A stretch of 64,000 nt of DNA from Albugo candida. Its lineage: Eukaryota > Oomycota > Peronosporomycetes > Albuginales > Albuginaceae. The translations under genes were made by a program, and so were the position numbers. The DNA lies in NCBI GenBank assembly GCA_905220665.1, contig CAJNAR010000156.1, positions 248,001-312,000 on the forward strand, read 5' to 3'. Below the pieces are notes generated by a model. It was not told where the DNA came from. It made no database searches and saw nothing but the letters and a program-made list of their open reading frames with translations. Numbering within the stretch: position 1 is the first letter of the stretch; each line of letters opens with the position of its first letter. This document shows positions 55,161-64,000 of this stretch, one piece after another.

Positions 55161-58100
55161 ATGAGCGCTGCCTCTGAGACTGTCGGCGTCACTGATACTA
55201 TGGAGCAATGCGTCAGGATTCAATCGATGCTGCTTGGTGAAATTCAATGCGTTCTTTCTTCTCTTCGTCAACGATTTGGATTTGGAGCAGCTTTAGGCTC
55301 TTGGGAAGAGAATAATGCAGAAACACAAGTGCGTGCGTTGACATTGAGACACATAATCTGATGATTATTATCGTCATAGGAAGGAAATAGACTGCAAATG
55401 GGATTAGTGGACTCTGTTTCCTCGCTTAAGGAATTAAGAAGCCGCGTATTGTGCGCAAGTACGCAAACTTCTTCGTTTTCTCTGCCTCGGTATTGACTCC
55501 GTTTGATTAGAATTGCCTGAGCTGCATTTCCGAGAGATCATGTTGCCTTTCCTAAGTATCATACAAAAAGAAACATGGATAACAATCGCACTTTTGAGAT
55601 CTTTAGAAGCTATTTTACGGATTCTAAGCTACTGGGCGCCAAGCACGATCGCTAGTGATTCTCATTCGGATGCTTCAGACAGCCTCACTGAAGTTGTGGA
55701 GAGTCTGATACAGTGCAAAATTCATATCATTGACCAGGAGCAAGCAGAGAAAGCTTTGATTTTCATCATACAAATCCTCGGAAAAGTAGCCGAGTCTTCT
55801 CAGAGTGGAAATTCGCTATCCGATCACGCAATGTGGCAGCTTGTACTCATACTCTACGACCTCGCGCAAGCCACAGGCGGCAACGTAGGACGATTTCCAG
55901 GAGTTTTATCGTTTGCGTAGAGATAACGTTGCTGTGTAGATCTCATCCTCCAATTGTGTTTCTTCACTGGCGAGTAAAGGCCTGCTTGACGCATTCGAGT
56001 ATCTTTTCCAGAATCCGCTTATCTACGCAACGACATCGTCCAAAGGCTTTGGCTTACCATGCGCAGTCAAAGTCTTTGGATTCTTGATCGAAAAGGTAAA
56101 GTGATTGAAAGATCTCGTAAAAAGTCTGAGTTATGTGTAGCTGAATCAACCGAGCCTTGGACACATCTCTCGAGGAGAGCTACATCTTTGCTTGAAATTG
56201 CTACATCACATTCTAAGCGTATGTGATGCCAAGCAATTCATGCAAACTCCGTCCATGATGCTGTTCATCAACGATGATCTCTGCAAAATGCTTCTGATCA
56301 ATGGCCGGCTCGAGTAAGCTCCTTTGACGTATGTCCAGCTGACATTTGAGACAATTGAATATGTAGCGCTCGATTAGGGGTGAAGACATGTCTTCTATGT
56401 CTCAAGATAGTTCGTGTTCTATGGATTCGAATGCGGTGGATCTTAAAGATTCAGCTGGAAGCTATCTTGAACGGTGTCTTTGGACGCACTTTAAACTGGA
56501 TCTTGAGTCATCTATACAGACACGCAGCCGAGACAGCGGATACGTCACAAGACCACTCCGTGGCGGAGGTGCAGGATCGTATAAGGGAGATATTGGGCAG
56601 CGAAATGGAGCATCTTCATGGAAGTCTCCATGATATTGAGGATAGCAAGTCGAGTCTGTATTTCGTATCGTATGAGATCACACAATGCTTAGTCGACCTA
56701 TTGGCCGATCCTTCCATTTTGTCTGATTTATACGTAAATTACGACTGCGATAACGCTCATTGTGATGTTTTGCATCATTTGATCGAGCTGTTGGCATTGA
56801 TCGTCCAGCAATCGCACAGAGCTTGCCGATTCTCTCTCAATCATCGGCGTATCTTATGGATTCAAGCCATTCAAGAGCTGGCCATGGAAGGCTTGTTTAA
56901 TGTGGTCTATGCGCTCGATCGAAGAAACAAGCCGAGTGTACGCTTATCGCTTTCAAAGTCTGCATCCTTACGCGAGAAAAAGGAACGCAAGCGGCAGTAT
57001 CAGATCGGCGTTTTAGAATTCAATCGCAAGCCGATTCATGGAATCCGAAATCTCCAAACGTCTGGTTTTCTCCCGTCACCGCTTGAGCCACACGACATGG
57101 CATTGTTTCTACGTTCGCTGCCGCAAGGAATGGATAAGAAAACGGTCGGAATGTACCTGGGAGCAAAGGGTAAAGATCTCAATGCGTTTGAGAAGGAAGA
57201 CATCCACGAAGCCGACACTGTGAGCTTCCATCAAGATGTACTGCACCAGTATGTGGCTTCATTCGACTTTGATGGGGAGTGCATTTTAGACGCCTTGCGG
57301 ATGTTTTTGGCGAGTTTTCGATTGCCGGGTGAAGCACAGCAAATCGATCGAATTCTCAATACATTTGCCTATGCCGTCTATCAACAATGCAGAGATCGGT
57401 GTCTGATGGCGTCACCAGATGTGGCGTATCTGCTATCCTTTAGTCTGATCATGCTGAACACAGACCTTCACAATCCCAACATTCTGCCGGAGAAGAAAAT
57501 GTCGTGTCAATGTTTTGTCCGAAATAACACAAATTACGGCGAAGAAGTCTCACAGGCTCAGGATTTGCCTCCAGACTTTCTCACGTCTTTGTTTCAATCC
57601 ATTGCCACGAATGAGATACAGACATTGGATGAATGCGGCATTCACGGCGAAATTCTAACTGAAGATCGCTGGAAAGATCTCATGAAACAGATCAAGGCAA
57701 CAAAAGACCAATGCAACATGATTGTACATCATTCTATGCATCACGCTAGTCTGGGCTCAATGAAGGAAGGAGAGGACAGAGACAATGCTGAGAGCCTTCA
57801 CAGAGATGGTCAGTACGATCACGATATATCCAAGATGATTCTCAACGACACAGCCAACGCCTTTGCTAGCATTTTCGACTTGTACGTTGATAAAATCAAT
57901 CAAAGCGATACGACAAACCAGGATCGATCTGTTGGCAAGCTTCCCAGTACATCTGTCACCTCGGGAGCTTTTTATGAACCTGGAAAGAAGATGCTTCAAA
58001 TGGCGTGTAATGGACTTGTTTCATGCTCATCATTAGCCGGCAATCTCGGGTTTATCGATCTTTTCAACACGTTGCTTCTTCGGCTGCTGCAGTACACGTT

Positions 58101-60648
58101 TCTGCTTCCTTCATCAGACTTGTATCGCTATAGCGCGTATGATTTCTCTGATCCAAGATTGGAATTCTGTAGCAATCCAAGCGCTTTACTGGCTACAGCG
58201 GGTGTTCTACGACTCGTTCACACATGCGGGGCCACTGGAGTATCTCTGCAAACTTGGCGAGGGTTTTGTCATATCCTCTGCGCTCTTCGAGATTTGCAAG
58301 CACTACCACCGGCATTTTATCGCAAGCTGTCGATCAAAGATGAAAATTCGGAAAAGAATGCATCAAATTGGTGGCTGTCGGATGAAGAAATGGATGATTT
58401 TCTCGCACGAACGTCCGAGATACTCGAATGGTCTAAGAAACAGAGAGAGCAGACGAGTTTGATCTCACAGACTCCAACTTCATTTCCTCTTTTCTTTGGC
58501 GGTATGGCTTGGCTCTATTCAGCTTTTGACAGTACCGAAAAGGCTGTGACGAGCAGTTCAGTTGAGACAGATTCGCTTCAGTGCCAGTTGGAAGCATCCA
58601 GGCAATCTTCTAACGTTGACGATCGCATCCAAAGCGCTCTAGAGCTTGAGTCGACCGCGACGTTGATAGATCGTGAAAGGCCCACAGAGCTGGGAAGCGA
58701 AGATGTGGTGGGTACATTACATTCTTTGGGGTCCGCGCAATGGCTTCAAGAAACATTGCAGCCGTATCATTTGGACACTTTACTCGATCATCTTGTATCC
58801 TTTCCATGCGTAATTCTGCAGGAACTCGTGCAAGCCATGCAGATTGAGGTTCTGAGAGGGATCACCGAATCAAACAAAGCGACGATTGCGTCGGAAGAGA
58901 ATCAGCTGCCTCTGCTTGACATTGAAAATATCGTGTTTCTCCAGCGAATAGTCTCGTGGCTTACTGTCAACGCATCGCGTCGATTGATCGCCGAAACAAA
59001 GTCGTTCGATGAAGAAAAAGACTTACCACAAATTTGGCCGACACTCCATCATCACGTGACTCAAGTTGTGGAGGCTTTACGCTCAAGTTTGTGTCAGGAT
59101 ACGACAGCATCTCAGATACCTTATACTTTGGCCGCGATGCTGCTGCAGAGGGTTCTCGAAGGACTTTTCGGCTGCGTGGCGCAGTTATCGAATGAGTTGA
59201 ACGATATCCTCCGCACACTTTGGATGGATTTGATTTTGGAGATTGCATGCAAGCTTTTGGAGATGGAATTCGTAGTTACGGAAACTGGAAGCTCGCATTC
59301 GATCGATAGTCAGTACGCAGTCATTGATCCTTTCACCACACAACTGGTTCGTGGCTTTCGATTTCTGTTGGAAGGAAGAAACGATAGCGCTTCAAGTCTC
59401 AAATTTCGGAATACGGTCTTGGAATTATCCAAGAAATCCATCCAACAGCGTTTCGCATGTCGTCATGCTTTCCATTTAGTACATCACATGGTGAGGGAGA
59501 CAAAGGAGAACCCAATAGCCGCAGCTGATGGCGTCAATGAGATCCTTTTGACGGATTACTTTACAATTACGCTTCAAATGGCTTTGGGACCTGCGAAAGA
59601 AAATTGGATCTCACTCAATGGAAATACGGAACTTCCACTCGTATTTGAAAGTCTGGAAAGTATGGTTTCCCAATGCACGCAGACGGGTACCATTGAGGTC
59701 GATGAAAGCATGCGAATGCTCACGGCGGAACGATTTCTTGGCGGAATGCTTTTGATTGTCGAATATCATTGGGATGTAGTGAGTGCGACTCGCGATGTCC
59801 ATAGAGCTGGAGAATGGTTTGATGCCGCTCTTCGGGCATTCCAATGGAGTGTTCGTGGAATTCACACGGAAACCTTCTCAGCTAACGCATGGATCAACGT
59901 CCTTGAGTGTGGCTTGTTGCCATTTGGAACGAGTGTTTTATCATCAAAGTGCAAGTCGAATGGTTCGAATTCGACGCTTTTTGAAAGAAAGACAAAAAAC
60001 GGGAACCCGTTCTTATACTTTTATGAGCTTTTGGGGTTCAAGGAGAAAGTTGTGGCTTCCAGTCCGATGAATGACAGGTTTAGACGACATTCTCTGTCCT
60101 CTGCAACCACGCCGAATCACACTCAAGTCTCTGGCAGAACGCGAAGATCTTGCAGTATTTTAGAGTCCTCGATGCTGGATCCTATGACAGCAGTCGTAGA
60201 GATGATGACACAGATTATATGTGCTCATCTTGAGAAATTGGTCATGGCCGAAAGTTTTCTTCCAATCTGGGAACGAATTGTGGAATTTCTTCTTCAGGTC
60301 CTTTTGTATACTCGAGCGGCCAACGGCGCAGAACAAAATGGAAGGTCAAAAGTGAGCACAATAAGCCCAAATTCCAGCGTGGAGGTGATCACGAAGCTCA
60401 TTGTGGAGCGAAGAGATATATTAACGGCGCATGAGATGGTCACGGAGCACATCCAATGTTTATTACGAAGGATGAGTTCTGACGAAGAGAACGTCTCATC
60501 AGATATACATCGTCGTATGAAGAGTTTGAGTGACGTTTGGGAATGCAAATGCAAGGAGAATGCCGTCTACTACCAGCTTTTGATGGATCTAGTCTCTATT
60601 GACGAAAATGGCGGAGGCGAAGCGCGGGAAAGCGGTGCATCCGGATAA
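55161..60648 (+). CDS. GBF1: GBF1/GNOM-type ARF guanine-nucleotide exchange factor (Sec7)
   Basis: Six exons, 55161-55328, 55380-55458, 55511-55884, 55940-56095, 56141-56313 and 56367-60648, give 1743 residues (human GBF1 about 1860). The N-terminal DCB/HUS helices begin with CVRIQSMLLGEIQCVLSSLR. The Sec7 domain (about residues 534-720) has EFNRKPIHGIRNLQTSG, ALRMFLASFRLPGEAQQIDR with the catalytic 'glutamic finger' Glu in LPGEAQ, and LSFSLIMLNTDLHNPNILP. Downstream HDS helical domains follow (e.g. LLRLLQYTFLLPSSDLY). The enzyme loads ARF1 with GTP at the Golgi/ER interface for COPI coat recruitment, and the class with DCB-HUS-Sec7-HDS order and no PH domain is GBF1/GNOM. Introns are 45-55 nt. 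The last exon holds over 80% of the protein. The ATG choice at 55161 keeps DCB at the N-terminus. Confidence 0.93.
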
Positions 60649-60749
60649 CACACTGAACAGATGATAAGTATACGCTTTTTTTCTGGCTGCCAACCAATCT
60701 GCGTATACTTGCTGTGCAAGATTAGTGTACAGTACATAAATGCACTGAG

Positions 60750-61457
60750 ATGGAAGATGAAAAGCTCGTTCAGTTGCATGATGTGCTTTCAAGGCTTCGG
60801 CCAGGCGGGAGAAAGGTGATTTACTATTTGAAGTTCCAAGTATGGTGTATGTGTTATAGTTTGATGAATTAGGGAGGTCTAGGCTACAGCAATCTCGCTG
60901 TGGGCAATGGTAAATCCGGTAGAACGGATGGGCTTCCAGACAATGGTACATTTTGGCAGTAATTGTGTGCGATGTACTATAACAATACTGTTTTCGAAGG
61001 TCTTTACTCAATGTTTGTACGTGAAGGACACAACGCTCATCTGCATCAGCGCTTTGAAGATGATGGAGATGACAACGCATCTCCGAAGAAAGGAAAGAAA
61101 AAGAAGAAAGAAAAAAAGCGAAAAAAAGATTTGGAGACGAGAGAATCAGATGTGGAAGTTATGAAACACGTAAGCAGTGACTCATTCGCGCCAGAAGGGA
61201 GCAAACGCACCAAAAAGAGAAAGAAAAAGAAGCATTTGGAAGAAAGCCAAGTTACCGAAACACAAGATAGAACGACTCATAACAAGGCAAAGAAACGAAG
61301 TACATCTATGGAATCTCAAGTGTTGCCACTTCCAGCGAACAAGCTATCGTCCAAGTCCCGTACGAATACCAAAACGATCACAAAAAAGGCCAAGAAAAAC
61401 AAGAAAACTGCAATAAGTTCAGAAAAGAAGAAAAAAAGAAGGAAAAGTCATACCTGA
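60750..61457 (+). CDS. small lysine-rich (nucleolar-type) protein, unassigned
   Basis: Three exons, 60750-60815, 60873-60945 and 61000-61457 (introns 57 and 54 nt, the latter with a TACTATAAC branch-like sequence), give 198 residues. The joined N-terminus reads RPGGRKGGLGYSNLAVGNGK, then RTDGLPDNGLYSMFVREGHN, with a Gly-rich GLGY core reminiscent of G-patch segments. The remainder is a run of Lys-rich blocks (KKGKKKKKEKKRKK, KRTKKRKKKK, KKAKKNKKTAISSEKKKKRRK). Such tails mark nucleolar proteins involved in ribosome assembly (compare TMA23 and GPATCH4), but no full G-patch can be shown. The function is therefore open. Without splicing, an in-frame TAA at 60960 would interrupt it, so the introns are required. 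Confidence 0.6.
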
Positions 61458-61489
61458 AATAGCGTAGTCACGATCCTAAATTAACAACA

Positions 61490-62326
61490 ATGTCGGGCGC
61501 CAATATCGCGCGGAATCTTGATGCTGTACGCAAAACAGTAGCGGATGCGCTTGCTAAACGAGTCAATAAACAGACTGTATAGACCCTATCCTTGAGACTA
61601 TGCACATTCACCTCATTTTCAGTATCTTTCTTAGTGTACGCTTGTCGCTGTAAGCAAAACAAAGCCGATAGAAGATCTCCAAGCCGCTTATGATCACCAT
61701 CAACGCCATTTCGGTGAGAATTATATCCAAGAATTGATCCAAAAAGCCTCGGAGCTGCCCAAAGACATTTTCTGGCACTATATCGGCCATGTACAGTCCA
61801 ATAAAGCGAAGCTATTAGTTCGAGAAGTCTCAAATCTCTATCTTATTGAAACAGTCGATTCTGTCAAGATTGCAAATGCTCTCAACAAAGCGTCTGAAGA
61901 GTTTAGAAAGCCTACAAATCCGCTCCATATACTCATACAAGTCAACACAAGCCATGAAGTTCATAAAAACGGCGTGAATTCGGTCGAGGAATGCGTTCAT
62001 TTGGCTCAGCATATTATCGCTTTATGTCCTTATTTGAGCTTCAAGGGATTGATGACAATTGGAAAGCAAGGAGAAGGAGCTTCCGATTGTTTCGATGAAC
62101 TTCAAAAGTGCCGCTCCATCCTTGCAGAGAAATTAGGCTTGGAGGAACAACAGCTTGAGCTGAGTATGGGAATGTCTTCAGACTTTGAGAAAGCGGTACG
62201 CAGTTTGGCTTTAGACGTCTGAACAACATACTGATAGGATTTTTGCTTTAGATCGCACATGGAAGCACACTTATTCGAATAGGCTCCACAATTTTCGGTG
62301 CGCGTATATATAAAAGCGAGCAGTGA
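61490..62326 (+). CDS. PLPBP: YggS/PLPBP pyridoxal-phosphate homeostasis protein
   Basis: Three exons, 61490-61576, 61635-62195 and 62252-62326 (introns 58 and 56 nt), give 240 residues, the typical length. The PLP-barrel motif TLVAVSKTKPIEDL includes the PLP-binding Lys. Further motifs are RHFGENYIQELIQKA, WHYIGHVQSNKAKLL, LIETVDSVKIANALNK, LHILIQVNTSHEVHKNG, FKGLMTIG and LSMGMSSDFEKAV. The last, 24-codon exon supplies IAHGSTLIRIGSTIFGAR, which contains the conserved phosphate-binding GSTxxRIG loop. Without it the protein would stop early. This family binds PLP without catalysis and buffers vitamin B6 levels. Eukaryotic members are cytosolic or mitochondrial, and no clear targeting peptide is seen here. 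The stop lies 23 bp from that of the convergent PIH1 gene. Confidence 0.95.
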
Positions 62327-62349
62327 TAATGTACGAGCACATTGACGCA

Positions 62350-64000
62350 TCACAGAATCTCGAATCCTAGCGGCGCTGCATCGAAATGAATCTCTCTATG
62401 TTCCTTTGACTTGTTCCAATCACGAGCAGCTTGTATCGCTTCTTCTGATGTGACACCGAAATCATTAGAAACGTCCGGGGTTTCGTCCATATTGGCTGCT
62501 GTTTCCGGGAAAGCTTTCTTCTCCACGAGCTCATCCAAATTCAGGTAAGTAATCTCGGGTTCTGTGGGATACATCTCCTGCCACTTCTTCCCCGCATTCG
62601 CGGCATTCTGTTGTTTTTCCAGCATTTCTCGACGCTCTTTTTCCCGTCTTTCTCCGGCCTCTTGTTGGCGTGATTCACGTTCTCGCCGTCTTTGCTCTAA
62701 AATGTGTAAAGACATCATATCACGACGATGGAATTTGTCTTCTGGAAGTTCTTCATCTTCGGTCACAGGATCGTTCATCTTTGTATCAGCGGACTTTGAC
62801 CATTGTACTGTTGGAAAAGTGGATTGCAGTTCGGCTTTAATCTCTCGTTTCTTCAAGTGGAACAAGTCCAGCAGTGATTGATTGTCTGTATTTTGAGGAG
62901 AAGTTTCATGTGAAGGAACCTCTTCGCCGTTGTGTGTTGGTGTCTCGAGGGCGTTGGCTAGTAGCCAGGGATTCGAGCCAGCATCTTTCCAATGAAAAGT
63001 GAGTCCGTGACAGAATGGCTTTAGAACAACTCACCAGGATTACGCGTGTCCCAGTCAGTGTCAATCGGCAGTCTGAGCGTCAGGCTTCTTCCATCTGGAC
63101 CGAGAATCGCTTTGGCTTGAGATACAACAATCGGGAACGGTAGGAAGCTCTCTACAAAGCGTTGTCAAGAAAATGAAACGTGGAGAATCATATTTCTGAC
63201 CGTAGACACGATGTTGTGGAAATTTCACCAGAATGTATTCCGCTTGCAGTTCTATCTTGATATTGTCTATCGAGCACTCTGGACATTCATGGTGGGATCG
63301 TATGTGAATGTGGAGTGTTTTATTTTTCATTGTGATGAGTTCTTCTTCCGTGAGTGCATTCCCTCCATCCGCTGCTGCAACACGATTGCATTCAAAGATG
63401 GATCCATTTTCATCCTCAACGTTTAGCGTGATCTCTGCCGAATACGATTGCTGAGTCGTCTTTATAGCAGTGATCGTTGGGCGAGTTTTGGATTGGTTGG
63501 AATCATCAACTTCCTCGATTTTCGGACTTTTTTGTTTGCGAATGTAATGCTTTGATGGAGGAAGCTCACCTCGATAGATCAGTCGCGGTAATTTGTATCG
63601 AGGATCTAGTTTACATTCGTACTTTCGAGACATGAGACAATTCGCTTCAATGCTGATAGGCGTGACTCACCTTTTTCTCAATGTACTCAATCGCAAGCTC
63701 ACAGACGAAATTACGAAATGTTCCAATTCGATCGCTTTTACAGTCGTGTACGACTTTGGAATTGACGGCTACATCATACGCAATCGAAGCGATCCCTTTA
63801 CGATCCTCCACTTGATGGGGAGGCCCTATGCTCAAAGGAACGTGAAGTCCCTACCGAGCTGTAATCAGTCTTAACGCCATTCAAGTAAAACAGAACACAC
63901 AAGTTGCTCAATCCCATCTGCATCGAGTTGTTTTTGCTCTGAGAAGCTCTGAATTTTCTCGGAATGACAAAAGTTGATAAAGACCTGTCCAAAGATGCCC
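62350..64000 (-). CDS. PIH1-domain dynein assembly factor (Kintoun/DNAAF2-like), 5' truncated
   Basis: The reverse-strand exons are edge-63901, 63850-63671, 63621-63201, 63151-63035 and 62984-62350, with introns of 49-50 nt. About 484 residues are visible. The start lies beyond the right edge. The PIH1 domain reads GQVFINFCHSEKIQSFSEQ, HVPLSIGPPHQVEDRKG, YDVAVNSKVVHDCK, RNFVCELAIEYIEKKYECKL and KLPRLIYRGELPPSK. A CS-like domain follows (LHIHIRSHHECPECSIDNIK...YILVKFPQHRVYESFLPFP), then SNPWLLANALE and PEDKFHRRDMMSLHILEQRR, followed by a coiled coil. PIH proteins act with Hsp90/Hsp70 in the cytoplasm to preassemble axonemal dyneins. The exact paralogue (DNAAF2, PIH1D1-3) is not settled. With the CFAP20-domain gene it points to flagellate zoospores. 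Confidence 0.82.

Noticed and set aside
60589..61080. 163-codon reverse-strand frame
   Set aside because: It overlaps the end of GBF1 and the basic-protein gene and has no recognisable domain.

Overview
The window looks like nuclear DNA of a compact-genome oomycete (stramenopile). The protein-coding genes are eukaryotic housekeeping genes with canonical GT-AG introns, most of them only about 48-80 nt long. Two genes belong to motile-flagellum biology (a CFAP20-domain protein and a PIH1 dynein-assembly factor), which fits an organism with zoospores. The transposon relics are of kinds common in oomycetes (Ty3/gypsy-like, LINE, DDE). An Albugo-like obligate biotroph is my best guess from gene style and intron size, but the genus cannot be proved from the sequence.

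Layout. (1) 0-15.5 kb, gene dense: the 3' part of a NIPA-type magnesium transporter, an ISWI remodeller, an unrecognised small gene, the pumilio-like ribosome-assembly factor NOP9, a secreted repeat protein with four classes of internal repeats, the mRNA-export adaptor ALYREF, a type I membrane protein resembling V-ATPase accessory subunits, and a PRKRIP1-like splicing protein. (2) 16.1-37 kb, gene poor: a decayed LTR retrotransposon with both LTRs (16.12-21.18 kb), a possible Tc1 fragment, a shattered LINE (about 23.7-27.2 kb), a reverse-strand DDE transposase relic (about 28.2-30.2 kb), one small tail-anchored ORF and one unresolved multi-exon locus (32.7-33.9 kb). (3) 37.2-64 kb, gene dense again: OS-9-type ERAD lectin, MYB factor, cobalamin-independent methionine synthase, LACTB2-like nuclease, a HEAT-like protein, RIB7 reductase, CFAP20-domain protein, MAM33/p32, SGTA co-chaperone, a GBF1-type ARF exchange factor, a lysine-rich basic protein, a YggS/PLPBP protein and a PIH1 dynein-assembly factor cut by the right edge.

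In the dense blocks genes alternate strands. Convergent stops lie as little as 23-80 bp apart and several divergent starts share 85-135 bp, so many genes must share promoters. The housekeeping genes do not form one pathway. They cover chromatin and mRNA export, ribosome assembly, secretory traffic and ER quality control, riboflavin and methionine synthesis, and flagellar assembly.

Exon boundaries were derived by eye: each join keeps the reading frame and gives a total length divisible by three, but none is confirmed by transcripts. No tRNA, rRNA or CRISPR array was found.
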